From positions 186,001 to 250,000 of the forward strand of contig CANMSA010000004.1 of assembly GCA_947500385.1 (NCBI GenBank): a stretch of 64,000 nt of DNA. The letters run 5' to 3'. The first letter of the stretch is position 1. Each line of letters starts with the position of its first letter. Both the position numbers and the translations under genes were made by a program. Positions 53,053 through 63,374 of this stretch are shown here, one piece after another. Under the pieces are notes generated by a model that saw only the letters and a list, made by a program, of their open reading frames with translations, did no database searches and was not told the origin of the DNA. The DNA comes from an uncultured Flavobacteriaceae bacterium (GTDB taxonomy: Bacteria > Bacteroidota > Bacteroidia > Flavobacteriales > Flavobacteriaceae).

Positions 53053-54993
53053 CTAATCTACATTGTCATGCAAAAATGAATTGTTAGATCGCAACTGAAT
53101 CTCATCATTGCTATCTTCGCTTAAAGTAGTTCTAGAAACCTTATTCTCCCTTGGTTTCTCGCTCAAATCAACACCCTGTCGTTTATAGGCGGGCTCTTTT
53201 TCTATCTCTTCGATGCTATTAATGTTGTTCTGAAACTTGTAGTTAAAGTCCTTTAGCTTTTTTCTTCGTTCATCGGCTCTTTCTTTTAGCAATGCCTCAA
53301 TAGGACTATCCATTGGATCTACTTCTTCCTCCGGGGTTTCCACGGTGTCCGCTACCTCCAAGGTTTTCTTTTCAAACACCAACTCTTCTTCTACGATTTT
53401 GGGTTCGAATTCCTCTGCCTTCGATTTTGCGCCGGTAAGCTGATTTTCCAGCTCCATATAGTCATCCAGGCTATACCGTGTTTCTCCGTTCTTGTTGTAC
53501 TCCAATACCGGAATAACCTCCACATGGTCTTTAACATTGATATCCTTTACCTCGTCATCCAAGCTGAAGGTCACCACATTTTCCGGTTCTTCCTGCGTTT
53601 CGTTTTCTACCAATGGCATATCAAAACTGATGGCAAATTGATCTTCATCCTTACTGGCGATCACCTCTTGAGGGTCTATCACTTCTATATCATTCAGAAC
53701 ATCCGTAGAATCGATAATAATAAAATCATCTTCTTGCACTACTTCCTTTACAACTTCTTCGATGACCTCCTCGTAGAAAACATTAAAATTCTTAATGTAG
53801 TTACTGGTCGGAATCAAATCCATTCCCAATTCCTCATCCTCCTCCAAAACATACTTGACCGTAGGTTCTTCTTTGGTCTGTACTTCCGGCTCCTCAACCA
53901 ATTGGTGTACTACGGTACCCGGAGCACTTAAATTTTGTACGGCGCGTTGTTCATCTTCGAGGGTGTGAATGATTTTTTTCGACTCCGTATTCACTATATC
54001 GTCCTGTTGGTCTACATTAAACCCGGTAGCGATAACGGTAACGGCGATCGATTCTCCCAAATCTTCGTCTTCCCCTACACCCATAATGATGTTCGCACCG
54101 TGACCAGCTTCAATTTGAATATGATCGTTGATCTCTCCGATTTCATCGATGGTAATCTCTTGAGAACCTGAAACAATGAGCAATAAAACGTTTTTGGCTC
54201 CGGCAATTTTATTATCATTCAACAAGGGGGAATCCAACGCCTTCATAATCGCCTCATTGGCTCTGGCAGACCCGGTAGCGACCGAAGACCCCATAATGGC
54301 GGTACCGCTGTTTGAAAGCACCGTTTTGGCATCCCTAAGGTCAATGTTTTGCGTATAGTGATGGGTAATTACCTCGGCAATACCTCTTGCTGCAGTAGAC
54401 AAGACTTCGTCCGCCTTTGAGAAACCGGCCTTGAAACCAAGATTCCCATATACTTCACGCAGCTTATTATTATTGATAACAATCAAGGAATCTACGTTGG
54501 AGCGCAATTTTTCGATTCCCAACTGCGCTTGTTGGCAACGCATTTTACCTTCAAATTGAAAAGGCATCGTAACAATCCCCACGGTAAGGATATCCATTTC
54601 TTTTGCCTGTTTCGCAATGACAGGGGCAGCACCAGTACCTGTTCCCCCACCCATTCCGGCGGTGATGAACACCATTTTCGTGGTGGTGTCCAACATTGAT
54701 TTAATTTCCTCCATACTTTCAATGGCGGCCTGTTCCCCTACTTCTGGGTTCGCACCGGCTCCCAAGCCCTCGGTAAGCGAAACTCCCAATTGTATTTTAT
54801 TGGGCACTGAACTATTCTCCAATGCTTGTGAATCGGTATTAAGGATCACAAAATCGACCCCATTGATCCCCGATTGAAACATATGGTTAATGGCATTGCT
54901 ACCACCGCCTCCTACGCCGATTACCTTTATTACATTGCTTTGATGCTTGGGAAGATCAAAAGCGATTCCTTCAAAATCCGTGTTGTTGCTCAT
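53053..54993 (-). CDS. ftsZ: Cell division protein FtsZ (long C-terminal form)
   Basis: The tubulin-like GTPase that builds the division ring. The GTPase core fills about residues 20-320, with GGGTGTGAAP at 115-124, NTDSQAL (T3-type) and AGFSKADEVLSTAARGIAEVI. The protein has 646 residues; the long acidic linker (about 350-590) is usual in this phylum. Near the end, EPAYKRQGVDL (about 600-610) resembles the conserved C-terminal peptide that binds FtsA, yet 36 further residues follow (to LHDNVD). Start at 54993 is standard. Confidence 0.97.
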   Translation of the reverse strand: MSNNTDFEGIAFDLPKHQSNVIKVIGVGGGGSNAINHMFQSGINGVDFVILNTDSQALENSSVPNKIQLGVSLTEGLGAGANPEVGEQAAIESMEEIKSMLDTTTKMVFITAGMGGGTGTGAAPVIAKQAKEMDILTVGIVTMPFQFEGKMRCQQAQLGIEKLRSNVDSLIVINNNKLREVYGNLGFKAGFSKADEVLSTAARGIAEVITHHYTQNIDLRDAKTVLSNSGTAIMGSSVATGSARANEAIMKALDSPLLNDNKIAGAKNVLLLIVSGSQEITIDEIGEINDHIQIEAGHGANIIMGVGEDEDLGESIAVTVIATGFNVDQQDDIVNTESKKIIHTLEDEQRAVQNLSAPGTVVHQLVEEPEVQTKEEPTVKYVLEEDEELGMDLIPTSNYIKNFNVFYEEVIEEVVKEVVQEDDFIIIDSTDVLNDIEVIDPQEVIASKDEDQFAISFDMPLVENETQEEPENVVTFSLDDEVKDINVKDHVEVIPVLEYNKNGETRYSLDDYMELENQLTGAKSKAEEFEPKIVEEELVFEKKTLEVADTVETPEEEVDPMDSPIEALLKERADERRKKLKDFNYKFQNNINSIEEIEKEPAYKRQGVDLSEKPRENKVSRTTLSEDSNDEIQLRSNNSFLHDNVD

Positions 54994-55053
54994 AGTATAT
55001 TTTTACTGGTTTTATTTTTAATTGATGATGTACTAGTGCGAATACCCCAATGG

Positions 55054-56403
55054 TTATTCCGCATTGTCTAAAAAGTCTTTCAGTTTTTCCGACCACTTGT
55101 CGAACACCGACTTGCGTTCTGTTTTAGGCTTTGGGCGTTGCATTGTTTCAGGCTCCTCGCCGGCCATTACCAATTCTCCCTCTTCCTGCAAAGTTTTTTC
55201 GGTGGTATCGGTATCCGTTTCCGCGACAACAGCTCCTTTTGCTTCGTTCTGCACGGCATTCATCAAAAGGCCGACCGCCGTAGCGTACAACGGACTCGCT
55301 ATTTCAGAATCGGAATCTCCGGCCAAATGCTCGTTTGGATATCCGATGCGCGTATCCATTCCCGTAATATATTCCACCAATTGCTTAAGGTGTTTTAGTT
55401 GGCTTCCGCCCCCGGTCAACACAATCCCTGCGATTAGTTTCTTCTTTTGTTCTTCATGGCCATAGTTTTTAATCTCGACATAGACCTGCTCGATAATCTC
55501 CACTACCCTGGCATGAATAATTTTAGAAAGGTTCTTCAAGGTTATTTCCTTAGGCTCCCTTCCGCGCAATCCCGGTATGGATACAATTTCATTGTCCTTG
55601 TTTTCTCCGGGCCAAGCCGATCCAAATTTGATTTTTAAGAGTTCCGCCTGCTTTTCGATAATCGAACAGCCTTCTTTTATATCTTCCGTTATCACGCCAC
55701 CACCAAAGGGAATTACCGCGGTATGCCTAATAATGCCATCTTTAAAAATGGCCAAATCGGTCGTACCACCTCCTATGTCGATCAGGGCCACCCCCGCTTC
55801 TTTCTCTTCCTTACTCAGCACAGCATCGGAGGATGCCAAAGGCTCCAAGGTAATATTCCCCAAATCAAGCCCTGCACTTTTGATACATCTACCTACGTTC
55901 TTAATAGAGGATACCTGCCCAACTACTACATGAAAGTTGGCTTCGAGTCGGCCCCCGTACATTCCGATAGGCTCCTTAATTTCGGCTTGCCCGTCCACTT
56001 TATACTCCTGTGGCAATACGTGAATAATTTCTTCCCCGGGAAGCATCACCAACTTATACACCTGATTGCAAAGAGTGTCTAAATCATCTTCATTGATTAC
56101 TTCCTCAGAATCGGCACGGGTGATATAATCACTATGCTGCAAACTACGAATATGTTGCCCTGCAATACCGACCACCACTGAACCAATTTTGAGACCTGAA
56201 TTTAACTCCGCCTCTTCCACCGCCTGCTGAATAGACTTGATCGTTTGGGTAATATTGTTTACCACCCCGCGGTGAACCCCCAAACTTTTCGACTTTCCGA
56301 TACCCAGGACCTCTATCTTGCCATATTCGTTCTTTTTCCCGATAATGGCCACGATCTTCGTAGTACCGATATCCAACCCGACTGAATAATTACCTACTTC
56401 CAT
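55054..56403 (-). CDS. ftsA: Cell division protein FtsA
   Basis: A 449-residue actin-fold protein tethering FtsZ to the membrane. YSVGLDIGTTKIVAIIGKKNEYGKIEVLGIG is the first phosphate-binding region; the SHS2-type insertion (GVVNNITQTIKSIQQAVEEAELNSGL), ALIDIGGGTTDLAIFKDG and GIVLTGGGSQLKHLKQLVEYI follow. The C-terminus SVFDKWSEKLKDFLDN is an amphipathic helix fit for membrane binding. Lies 60 bases before ftsZ in the same operon. Confidence 0.97.
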   Translation of the reverse strand: MEVGNYSVGLDIGTTKIVAIIGKKNEYGKIEVLGIGKSKSLGVHRGVVNNITQTIKSIQQAVEEAELNSGLKIGSVVVGIAGQHIRSLQHSDYITRADSEEVINEDDLDTLCNQVYKLVMLPGEEIIHVLPQEYKVDGQAEIKEPIGMYGGRLEANFHVVVGQVSSIKNVGRCIKSAGLDLGNITLEPLASSDAVLSKEEKEAGVALIDIGGGTTDLAIFKDGIIRHTAVIPFGGGVITEDIKEGCSIIEKQAELLKIKFGSAWPGENKDNEIVSIPGLRGREPKEITLKNLSKIIHARVVEIIEQVYVEIKNYGHEEQKKKLIAGIVLTGGGSQLKHLKQLVEYITGMDTRIGYPNEHLAGDSDSEIASPLYATAVGLLMNAVQNEAKGAVVAETDTDTTEKTLQEEGELVMAGEEPETMQRPKPKTERKSVFDKWSEKLKDFLDNAE

Positions 56404-56406
56404 ATC

Positions 56407-57126
56407 TTAAATTTTGGTGCACACTACTTGATTGTTAAACTCTAAATTCACCATGGCAAAATTTTCCAAGGTTTCATCTTTTCTAGCCTTCGTATAAAAG
56501 GCCTTGAAATTGCTAAATTTTTGCTCTAGGTTTTCGATACTCCCTAGATGCACCACGAAATTCTCTACTCGAAATTTCAATTGGTATTTTTCGACATCCT
56601 CGATGTGTATCCCGATAACATTCTTTCTCAGAAAGTCGTCTTGGTTAATATATTTCAATATTTCATACACATCCTTTAAGCTCTCACCCGTTATTTTACC
56701 CGTTATAATGGGCACGCGGGCCGAATGAATGGAGGACAAGGGCATGCGATTCCCCTCATCATCCATATAGAACTTTGAGTCCCCTTCAATTCGTCCGATT
56801 GGTTTGCGTTGAACAATTTTGGACGTAAGTTCACCGTCTACAGTAAGATAAACTTGGGCACTTTTTACCATTTTGTTGGCCTCAACGGCCTTCTCCATCG
56901 CATTCAAAACTAATTTTTCTTTGGGCAGGTTTTCGAGCCCTCCGAATTTTTGTATTAACAATTTATTAACCATGTCTTGATCTATGTAAAGATTCTGATC
57001 TCCGACAAACTCAACATGCATTCCATCTATTTTCTTTTGCTGGTTCCGAATCCCGGAAAATGCATAGAGTCCACCAATGATAAGGACCAATGCCAGCAGT
57101 TTAATGTAGTTCCAATTAATGCGCAT
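56407..57126 (-). CDS. ftsQ: Cell division protein FtsQ/DivIB
   Basis: A 239-residue bitopic division protein: short cytosolic start, membrane segment (NYIKLLALVLIIGGLYAFSGI, about 5-25) and a periplasmic POTRA-like/FtsQ domain (VEFVGDQNLYIDQDMVNKLLIQKFG; SAQVYLTVDGELTSKIVQRKPIGRI). The ATG at 57126 overlaps the murC end by 11 bases; a start at 57177 would extend far into murC. Sequence divergence of FtsQ is usual; position between murC and ftsA supports the call. Confidence 0.9.
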   Translation of the reverse strand: MRINWNYIKLLALVLIIGGLYAFSGIRNQQKKIDGMHVEFVGDQNLYIDQDMVNKLLIQKFGGLENLPKEKLVLNAMEKAVEANKMVKSAQVYLTVDGELTSKIVQRKPIGRIEGDSKFYMDDEGNRMPLSSIHSARVPIITGKITGESLKDVYEILKYINQDDFLRKNVIGIHIEDVEKYQLKFRVENFVVHLGSIENLEQKFSNFKAFYTKARKDETLENFAMVNLEFNNQVVCTKI

Positions 57127-58468
57127 ATCCCAACTCTCTTTTAATTTTAGTAACCTCAAGCCCAATATCACCAGCACCTAATGTTACCAGCACTTCCGGG
57201 TTTTGTTTTTTTATTTGATCGATCAGATTCGATTTCTCAACAAGCCCTTTCTTCCGATTGTCGATTTTATCCAACAACCAATTCGAAGTGACGCCTGCTA
57301 TCGGCTCTTCCCTCGCAGGATAGATATCGAGGAGCAAGACACTATCGAACTTCGAAAGACTCCTGGCAAACGCATCGGCAAAATCCTGTGTTCTTGAATA
57401 CAGGTGTGGCTGAAATACCACCAACACTTTCTTTGAGGGATGCATCTCACAGACCGCGGCATACATAGCATCTATTTCCGTAGGGTGATGGGCGTAGTCG
57501 TCTATAAAAACAAAATCGTCCGACTTAATTTTATAGGAAAAACGCCGCTGCACCCCTTTAAAAGTTTCTAGGGCCTCCGCTAGGCGGTTCACTGGGGAAC
57601 CTGTTTGTACCGCCATTGCGAAAGCGACAAGACCATTGAGCAGGTTATGCCTGCCCGGTTTGTTAAATTTAACCCCCGTCAAAACAGTGTCGGGAGTTCC
57701 CAAATCGAATATGTAGGTGCCATGTTCTATCTTTAAATTTCGGATGCAATAATCCGAATCATCGTCAATACCATAGGTTATGCCATTCATAGGCAATCCT
57801 TGACGCACGAAAAGGGTGCCGCCTGGTTTTATGCGCTCGGCAAAGTCCCGAAACGATTTATGCAACTCCCCAACATCCCCATAAATATCCAAATGATCTG
57901 CATCCATAGAGGTTATACAGGCCACATTGGGCGAAAGGCGTAAAAAAGAACGATCAAATTCATCGGCTTCCACCACTGAAAACTCGTTCCCTTCAAAAAG
58001 AAAGTTACTGTCAAAATCTTCCGAGATACCGCCCAGCAAAGCTGTTAGGGGCGCCCCTGCCTCTCTGAGCAAATGAGCCAAAATACAAGAGGTGGTCGTT
58101 TTGCCATGAGTGCCCGCTACGGCCAAACAAAAGGTACTTTGGGTAATCAACCCCAACACTTCAGAACGCTTCTTAATTTCAAAACCATGTTGTAAAAAGT
58201 ATTGGTATTCCGTATGCGTGGTCGAAACGGCAGGCGTATAGACCACCAAGGTATTTTCCTTCTCCAAACAGCCCTCGGGAACCAGCTCCAAACGATCTTC
58301 ATAGTGTATGGCAATGCCCAGGGCAACCAGTTCTTGGGTCAGCGGGGTTTCAGTCTTGTCATACCCTGCCACATTTTTGTTTATAAACTTGAAATAACGT
58401 GCCAATGCGGACATACCGATCCCTCCGATACCGATGAAGTAGACATGATGTATGGCGTTCAAGTTCAT
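57116..58468 (-). CDS. murC: UDP-N-acetylmuramate--L-alanine ligase
   Basis: A 450-residue Mur ligase adding L-Ala to UDP-MurNAc. HHVYFIGIGGIGMSALARYF at the start binds the nucleotide sugar; the ATP P-loop AGTHGKTTTS has Lys123; VVEADEFDRSF, DADHLDIYGD, and HHPTEIDAMYAAV mark the central and C-terminal domains. Length is typical. It overlaps ftsQ by 11 bases and follows murG by 59 bases. Confidence 0.96.
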   Translation of the reverse strand: MNLNAIHHVYFIGIGGIGMSALARYFKFINKNVAGYDKTETPLTQELVALGIAIHYEDRLELVPEGCLEKENTLVVYTPAVSTTHTEYQYFLQHGFEIKKRSEVLGLITQSTFCLAVAGTHGKTTTSCILAHLLREAGAPLTALLGGISEDFDSNFLFEGNEFSVVEADEFDRSFLRLSPNVACITSMDADHLDIYGDVGELHKSFRDFAERIKPGGTLFVRQGLPMNGITYGIDDDSDYCIRNLKIEHGTYIFDLGTPDTVLTGVKFNKPGRHNLLNGLVAFAMAVQTGSPVNRLAEALETFKGVQRRFSYKIKSDDFVFIDDYAHHPTEIDAMYAAVCEMHPSKKVLVVFQPHLYSRTQDFADAFARSLSKFDSVLLLDIYPAREEPIAGVTSNWLLDKIDNRKKGLVEKSNLIDQIKKQNPEVLVTLGAGDIGLEVTKIKRELGYAH

Positions 58469-58527
58469 TTCTCTTTTTTCATTTTAAAGCCCCGCTATAT
58501 TCATAAGGGAACTTCCTTCCTCTTTTC

Positions 58528-59613
58528 TTACAATAGTTTTTCAATTTCATCTACTATGTGCCCGGTCGCATTTGGCAGCGCTAATTTCTGAATATTCGTA
58601 CCCAAGGCAAGCTGCATTTCTTGTGAAGCATTGAGTTTCGAAAAAACGGTCTCAAAATCGGCTTCCAACTGGGTTTCCTTTAATAAGATCGCAGCTTCTT
58701 CTTTGACCAGTGCCTCGGCATTTTTGGTTTGATGATCTTCCGCCACATTGGGCGATGGAATAAAAACCACCGGCTTCCCTACGATACACAGTTCGGATAC
58801 CGATCCTGCCCCTGCCCTAGAAATAATCAAATCTGCCGCGGCATAGGTATAGTCCATTCGATTTAGAAAGTCGACCACCTTCACATTATTTGAATGGTAT
58901 TTTTTATAGGCATCATAATATAGTTTACCACATTGCCAAATCAGTTGAATTCCCAACGACTCAAAATAATGGAGTTCTTTTTCGATCAACTGGTTGATTC
59001 TTCTGGCCCCCAAACTGCCACCAAGGACGAGCAAAGTTTTTTTAGAGGCATCTAGTTCAAAAAACGCCAGCGCTTCTTTTTTTTCGGCTTTGATTTCTAC
59101 CAAATCGCCCCGCACTGGATTTCCGGTCTTCACAATCTTACTTGCCGGAAAAAAACGCTCCATACCATCATAAGCGACACAGATTTTTGCCGCACGGTTT
59201 CGAAGCAGCTTGTTGGTAATGCCGGCATATGAATTTTGTTCTTGTAGCACACACGGAATGCCTCTACCGGAAGCAACCCGTAATAGCGGTCCGCTCGCAA
59301 ACCCTCCCGTACCGACTACGGCATGTGGTTTGAATTTCGACACTATGGAACCTGCTTTGATCAAACTACTTATCAATTTAAAAGGAAACATCATATTCTT
59401 AAGGGTCAGTTTCCGTTGCAACCCCGTAATCCATAACCCCTGAATCTGGTACCCGGCCTGTGGTACCTTTTCCATCTCCATCCGGTTTTTTGCCCCTACG
59501 AAAAGGAACTCTGCCTGCGGGTATCGTAGCTTCAATTCATTGGCAATCGCTATTGCCGGATAAATATGACCTCCGGTACCGCCCCCGGAAAGGATAAACC
59601 TATAGTTGTCCAC
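58528..59613 (-). CDS. murG: Undecaprenyldiphospho-muramoylpentapeptide beta-N-acetylglucosaminyltransferase
   Basis: A 361-residue GT28 enzyme making lipid II from lipid I at the inner face of the cytoplasmic membrane. The glycine-rich [18 protein letters not shown] (residues 10-27) and [52 protein letters not shown] are diagnostic. It overlaps ftsW by 14 bases. Confidence 0.97.
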   Translation of the reverse strand: MDNYRFILSGGGTGGHIYPAIAIANELKLRYPQAEFLFVGAKNRMEMEKVPQAGYQIQGLWITGLQRKLTLKNMMFPFKLISSLIKAGSIVSKFKPHAVVGTGGFASGPLLRVASGRGIPCVLQEQNSYAGITNKLLRNRAAKICVAYDGMERFFPASKIVKTGNPVRGDLVEIKAEKKEALAFFELDASKKTLLVLGGSLGARRINQLIEKELHYFESLGIQLIWQCGKLYYDAYKKYHSNNVKVVDFLNRMDYTYAAADLIISRAGAGSVSELCIVGKPVVFIPSPNVAEDHQTKNAEALVKEEAAILLKETQLEADFETVFSKLNASQEMQLALGTNIQKLALPNATGHIVDEIEKLL

Positions 59614-60802
59614 TCAGAATTTCTAAAGGGTTATTCGCTATTTCCTCACTACTGTTTTTCTTGCTTCTTGCACGGTCTTTGACACTGGCGCTCAAAATGA
59701 TTCCGATGGCCAAACAGGTCATCCAACTGGAGGTACCCCCACTACTGATCAATGGCAACGTCTGCCCCGTGACCGGAAACAATTCTACCGCCACCGCCAT
59801 ATTGATCAATGCCTGAAATACAATGGGCAACCCTACTCCTAAAACCAGCAATTTTCCAAAAATGGTACTATTGCCATTGGCGACCACCACGATTCGGAAC
59901 AGCAGCAGTAAGTAAAAAAACATCAATGCAAAACCACCTACCAACCCATACTCTTCTATAATAATCGCATAGATAAAATCGGAGGAACTTTGCGGTAAAA
60001 AATTCTTTTGTATACTTTTCCCGGCCCCCTTGCCTACGATACCGCCGGTCGCAATGGCGATTTTTGCCTTTTCGATCTGGTAATCGGCCTCGGTATCTTC
60101 CGGGTTCGAAAAATTTTCAATTCTACTGATCCAAGTATCGACACGATTGGGGAACAAATCGGGAACGGCTTTTGCTGTAAGCACAAACAGGGTAAGACAC
60201 ACCAACCCGGTACCAATGATTCCCGCTAGGTACTTCAAAGGATACCCTCCCAAAAAACACAGTAGCAATACCATTGAAAAGATAATGGCAGCAGTGGAAA
60301 AGTTGGCAGGCAATATCAGGATCAACACTAAAAACACAGGTAGCCATAAAGGCAGTATACTCTCTTTAAAGGTAATTACCTGATCCTTTATTTTCGTAAG
60401 ATATCGGGCTACATAAATCATTAAAACGACCGATGCCAGATTTGAAGTCTGAAAACTGATTCCTACAAAGGGCACGCTGATCCAACGGCTCGCATTTGCC
60501 CCACCGATCGTCGTACCCTGCGCCAAGGTAAAGACCAATAACACCAGCACGATGGGTAAGGCTATCAATGATAAACCTTTAAAAAAATGGGTTGGGATGC
60601 GATGCACCCCATAAATGATTCCAAAACCCAATACCAATAAAAAAGCATGCTTTAGCAAGTGCCCAATAGTAGTCCCCTTCCCCACCACATATACCAGGTT
60701 GCTACTGGCGCTATACACGGGTAAAAATGAGAATAGGGCCAAGAGTGCCACTACGGCCCAGATGGCTTTATCACCTTTTATCTTATTGACTAGATCGAGC
60801 AT
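59600..60802 (-). CDS. ftsW: Peptidoglycan glycosyltransferase FtsW
   Basis: A 400-residue SEDS-family septal glycosyltransferase with about ten membrane segments. [12 protein letters not shown] near the start, [59 protein letters not shown] and [26 protein letters not shown] match the family. Position between murD and murG points to FtsW rather than RodA. Overlaps both neighbours. Confidence 0.96.
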   Translation of the reverse strand: MLDLVNKIKGDKAIWAVVALLALFSFLPVYSASSNLVYVVGKGTTIGHLLKHAFLLVLGFGIIYGVHRIPTHFFKGLSLIALPIVLVLLVFTLAQGTTIGGANASRWISVPFVGISFQTSNLASVVLMIYVARYLTKIKDQVITFKESILPLWLPVFLVLILILPANFSTAAIIFSMVLLLCFLGGYPLKYLAGIIGTGLVCLTLFVLTAKAVPDLFPNRVDTWISRIENFSNPEDTEADYQIEKAKIAIATGGIVGKGAGKSIQKNFLPQSSSDFIYAIIIEEYGLVGGFALMFFYLLLLFRIVVVANGNSTIFGKLLVLGVGLPIVFQALINMAVAVELFPVTGQTLPLISSGGTSSWMTCLAIGIILSASVKDRARSKKNSSEEIANNPLEILSGQL

Positions 60803-62136
60803 TATAAGTTCTTAATCGCTTCTTTAAACTGGTTCCCGCGGTCCTCGTAATTTTCAAACAAATCGAAACTTGCACAGGCAGGTGATAACAAAACCGTATC
60901 ACCGCGTTCGGCTATTTTATAGGCCACTTTTACGGCCTCGTCCATCGCAAAGGTTTCTACCATTAAATCCACCACGTTCCCGAAAGTTTCCTTGATTTTT
61001 GTATTGTCTTTCCCGACGCAAATAATTGCCTTGACCTTCTCTCGCACCAGGGGCATGAGCTCCCGATAATCGTTCCCCTTATCAACCCCGCCTACCAACC
61101 ATACCGTTGGCGCGGACACACTGTCCAAGGCATAATAGGTTGCATTTACGTTTGTCGCCTTGGAATCGTTTATGTATTGCACATGGTGTATTTTCAGCAC
61201 TTTTTCCAATCTATGGGCGGCCCCTTGAAAATTCATGACGCTCTCCCGTATGGTCTGTTTGCGAATACTTACCAGCTTTGCCGCCGTGGCAGCGGCCATT
61301 GTATTTTTTAAATTGTGTTTTCCTTCTAGGGCGAGGGTTTCTTTCATAATCGTTATTGTATTGTTCGCTGTTGTTATTTCTATTTGATCGTTCTTGAGAC
61401 AGGCCCCTTCCGGTAATTGCTTTTCAAGGGAAAAGGGAACTAATTTTGATTGGACCGGATGCCGCTTCAACCAATCTACCAATACCTCGTCATCGGCATC
61501 GTAAATCAGGTAATCATCGGGGGTTTGGTTTTCGGCAATTCTGAATTTGGAAGCGATGTACTTATCAAATTCATAGTCATAGCGATCCAGATGATCTGGC
61601 GTGATATTGGTGATGATCGCGATGTGCGGTTTAAAATCAACAATACCATCCAATTGGAAACTGCTGATCTCCAACACATACGGATCATAGTTGTTTTCGG
61701 CAACCATCTTCGCAAAACTATCCCCAATATTCCCTGCCATGCCCACATTGCGCCCATCGGCCCTTAACAAATGGTCTGTTAGCATGGTGGTCGTGGTTTT
61801 ACCATTGCTTCCGGTAATGCCTATGATGACCGCATCTGTGTAGCGCGCGGCAAATTCGATTTCCGAAATCACGGGAGTGCCCTGTTCTTTCAAAGCCATC
61901 ACTAGGGGTACCGAATCGGGGATGCCCGGACTTTTCATGACCAAGTCCCCCTTTAATAGGGTGGTCTCGGTATGCTTCCCTTCTTCCCAGTCTATCTCAA
62001 AATGTTCAAGAACGTTTTTATATTTTTCCTTTATTTCTCCACGGTCGGAGACAAATACCCTGTATCCTTTTTGTTTGCCTAAAATGGCGGTTCCTACGCC
62101 ACTTTCACCACCGCCCAATACGACCAAAAAAGCCAT
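60802..62136 (-). CDS. murD: UDP-N-acetylmuramoylalanine--D-glutamate ligase
   Basis: A 444-residue Mur ligase adding D-Glu. VVLGGGESGVGTAILGKQKG at the N-terminus, P-loop GITGSNGKTTTTML with Lys113, YVLEISSFQLDG, ITNITPDHLDRYDYEFDKY, INDSKATNVNATYYAL, and LLSPACASFDLFENYEDRGNQFKEAIKNL at the end. Its stop shares a base with the ftsW start. Length normal. Confidence 0.97.
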   Translation of the reverse strand: MAFLVVLGGGESGVGTAILGKQKGYRVFVSDRGEIKEKYKNVLEHFEIDWEEGKHTETTLLKGDLVMKSPGIPDSVPLVMALKEQGTPVISEIEFAARYTDAVIIGITGSNGKTTTTMLTDHLLRADGRNVGMAGNIGDSFAKMVAENNYDPYVLEISSFQLDGIVDFKPHIAIITNITPDHLDRYDYEFDKYIASKFRIAENQTPDDYLIYDADDEVLVDWLKRHPVQSKLVPFSLEKQLPEGACLKNDQIEITTANNTITIMKETLALEGKHNLKNTMAAATAAKLVSIRKQTIRESVMNFQGAAHRLEKVLKIHHVQYINDSKATNVNATYYALDSVSAPTVWLVGGVDKGNDYRELMPLVREKVKAIICVGKDNTKIKETFGNVVDLMVETFAMDEAVKVAYKIAERGDTVLLSPACASFDLFENYEDRGNQFKEAIKNL

Positions 62137-62137
62137 T

Positions 62138-63358
62138 CTATCGAATCTTTAAAGTCACGAACGTAATGATGGCCAAAATGATTCCGACTACCCAAAACCG
62201 CGTGACAATTTTACTTTCATGGTATCCCTTTTTCTGAAAATGGTGATGTAAAGGCGCCATTAAAAAAATACGCCTGCCTTCTCCAAACTTCTTTTTCGTA
62301 TACTTGAAATAGCCTACTTGAAACATAACCGACAACGATTCTGCGAAAAAAATACCGCACAAAAGGGGAATCAAAAGTTCTTTGCGAATGATAATGGCAA
62401 TCACGGCAATGACCCCACCTATGGTTAAACTGCCCGTATCGCCCATGAACACCTGGGCAGGGAACGCATTGTACCATAAGAAACCCACCAAGGCCCCGAG
62501 AAATGCCGCAATGAACACCACGAGTTCGGCCACGTTGGGAATGAACATAATATCCAAGTAGTCAGAAAAAATATAATTTCCCGAAATCCACGTGAACACC
62601 CCAAGGGTGAACACGATAATTGCCGAGGTACCTCCCGCCAGACCATCAATCCCATCGGTAAGATTCGCTCCGTTCGATACGCCCGAAACAATCAAAATGA
62701 CTATGGGAATAAAAACCAGCCAAGCGTAACCAGTGGCTCCTTCACCCGTCCATGCAATGAACTCACTATAATCGAGTTCGTTGTTCTTAAAAAAAGGAAC
62801 CGTCGTACGAGTCGACTTAATTTCTTCCCCTTGTACCAATTCTACCTGAAAATCGTCCGTAATCTTTGTACTGTTTCTTTCTCGCATGGTCACCTCTGGA
62901 TGAAAATAGAGGACCGCACCTACCATTAAACCCAAAACCACTTGGCCCAAAACCTTAAAGCGGCCTTTGAGCCCCCCCTTATCTTTTTTAAAGATTTTGA
63001 TATAATCATCGGCAAAGCCAATTAAGCCCATCCACAAAGTGGTCACTATTAATAGTATTACGTAGATGTTATCGAGCTTGGAGAATAACAGCACAGGAAT
63101 CAAAGTCGCCATGATGATGATCAAACCGCCCATGGTAGGGGTACCTGCCTTCTGTTTTTGTCCTTCCAGTCCTAAATCGCGGATTGTTTCACCTATCTGT
63201 TTTTTTTGTAGGAAGAGGATGATCCGTTTCCCGTATGCCGCGGCAATTATCAAGGAGAACAATACCGCCATAGCCGCCCGAAAGGTGTAGTAGCTAAATA
63301 AGCTTGCACCCGGGAACTGGTACTGTTTTTCTAAATAATCAAATAGGTAATATAGCAT
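62138..63358 (-). CDS. mraY: Phospho-N-acetylmuramoyl-pentapeptide-transferase
   Basis: A 406-residue integral membrane enzyme making lipid I. Diagnostic motifs: [65 protein letters not shown] and [23 protein letters not shown]. An insertion of about 45 residues after the third motif region ([16 protein letters not shown] to [10 protein letters not shown]) makes it longer than the E. coli protein; I recall this as common in Bacteroidota. The ATG at 63358 precedes the first conserved helix; a start at 63385 would overlap murE. Confidence 0.96.
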   Translation of the reverse strand: MLYYLFDYLEKQYQFPGASLFSYYTFRAAMAVLFSLIIAAAYGKRIILFLQKKQIGETIRDLGLEGQKQKAGTPTMGGLIIIMATLIPVLLFSKLDNIYVILLIVTTLWMGLIGFADDYIKIFKKDKGGLKGRFKVLGQVVLGLMVGAVLYFHPEVTMRERNSTKITDDFQVELVQGEEIKSTRTTVPFFKNNELDYSEFIAWTGEGATGYAWLVFIPIVILIVSGVSNGANLTDGIDGLAGGTSAIIVFTLGVFTWISGNYIFSDYLDIMFIPNVAELVVFIAAFLGALVGFLWYNAFPAQVFMGDTGSLTIGGVIAVIAIIIRKELLIPLLCGIFFAESLSVMFQVGYFKYTKKKFGEGRRIFLMAPLHHHFQKKGYHESKIVTRFWVVGIILAIITFVTLKIR

Positions 63359-63374
63359 TCTTACGTTTTCTATT

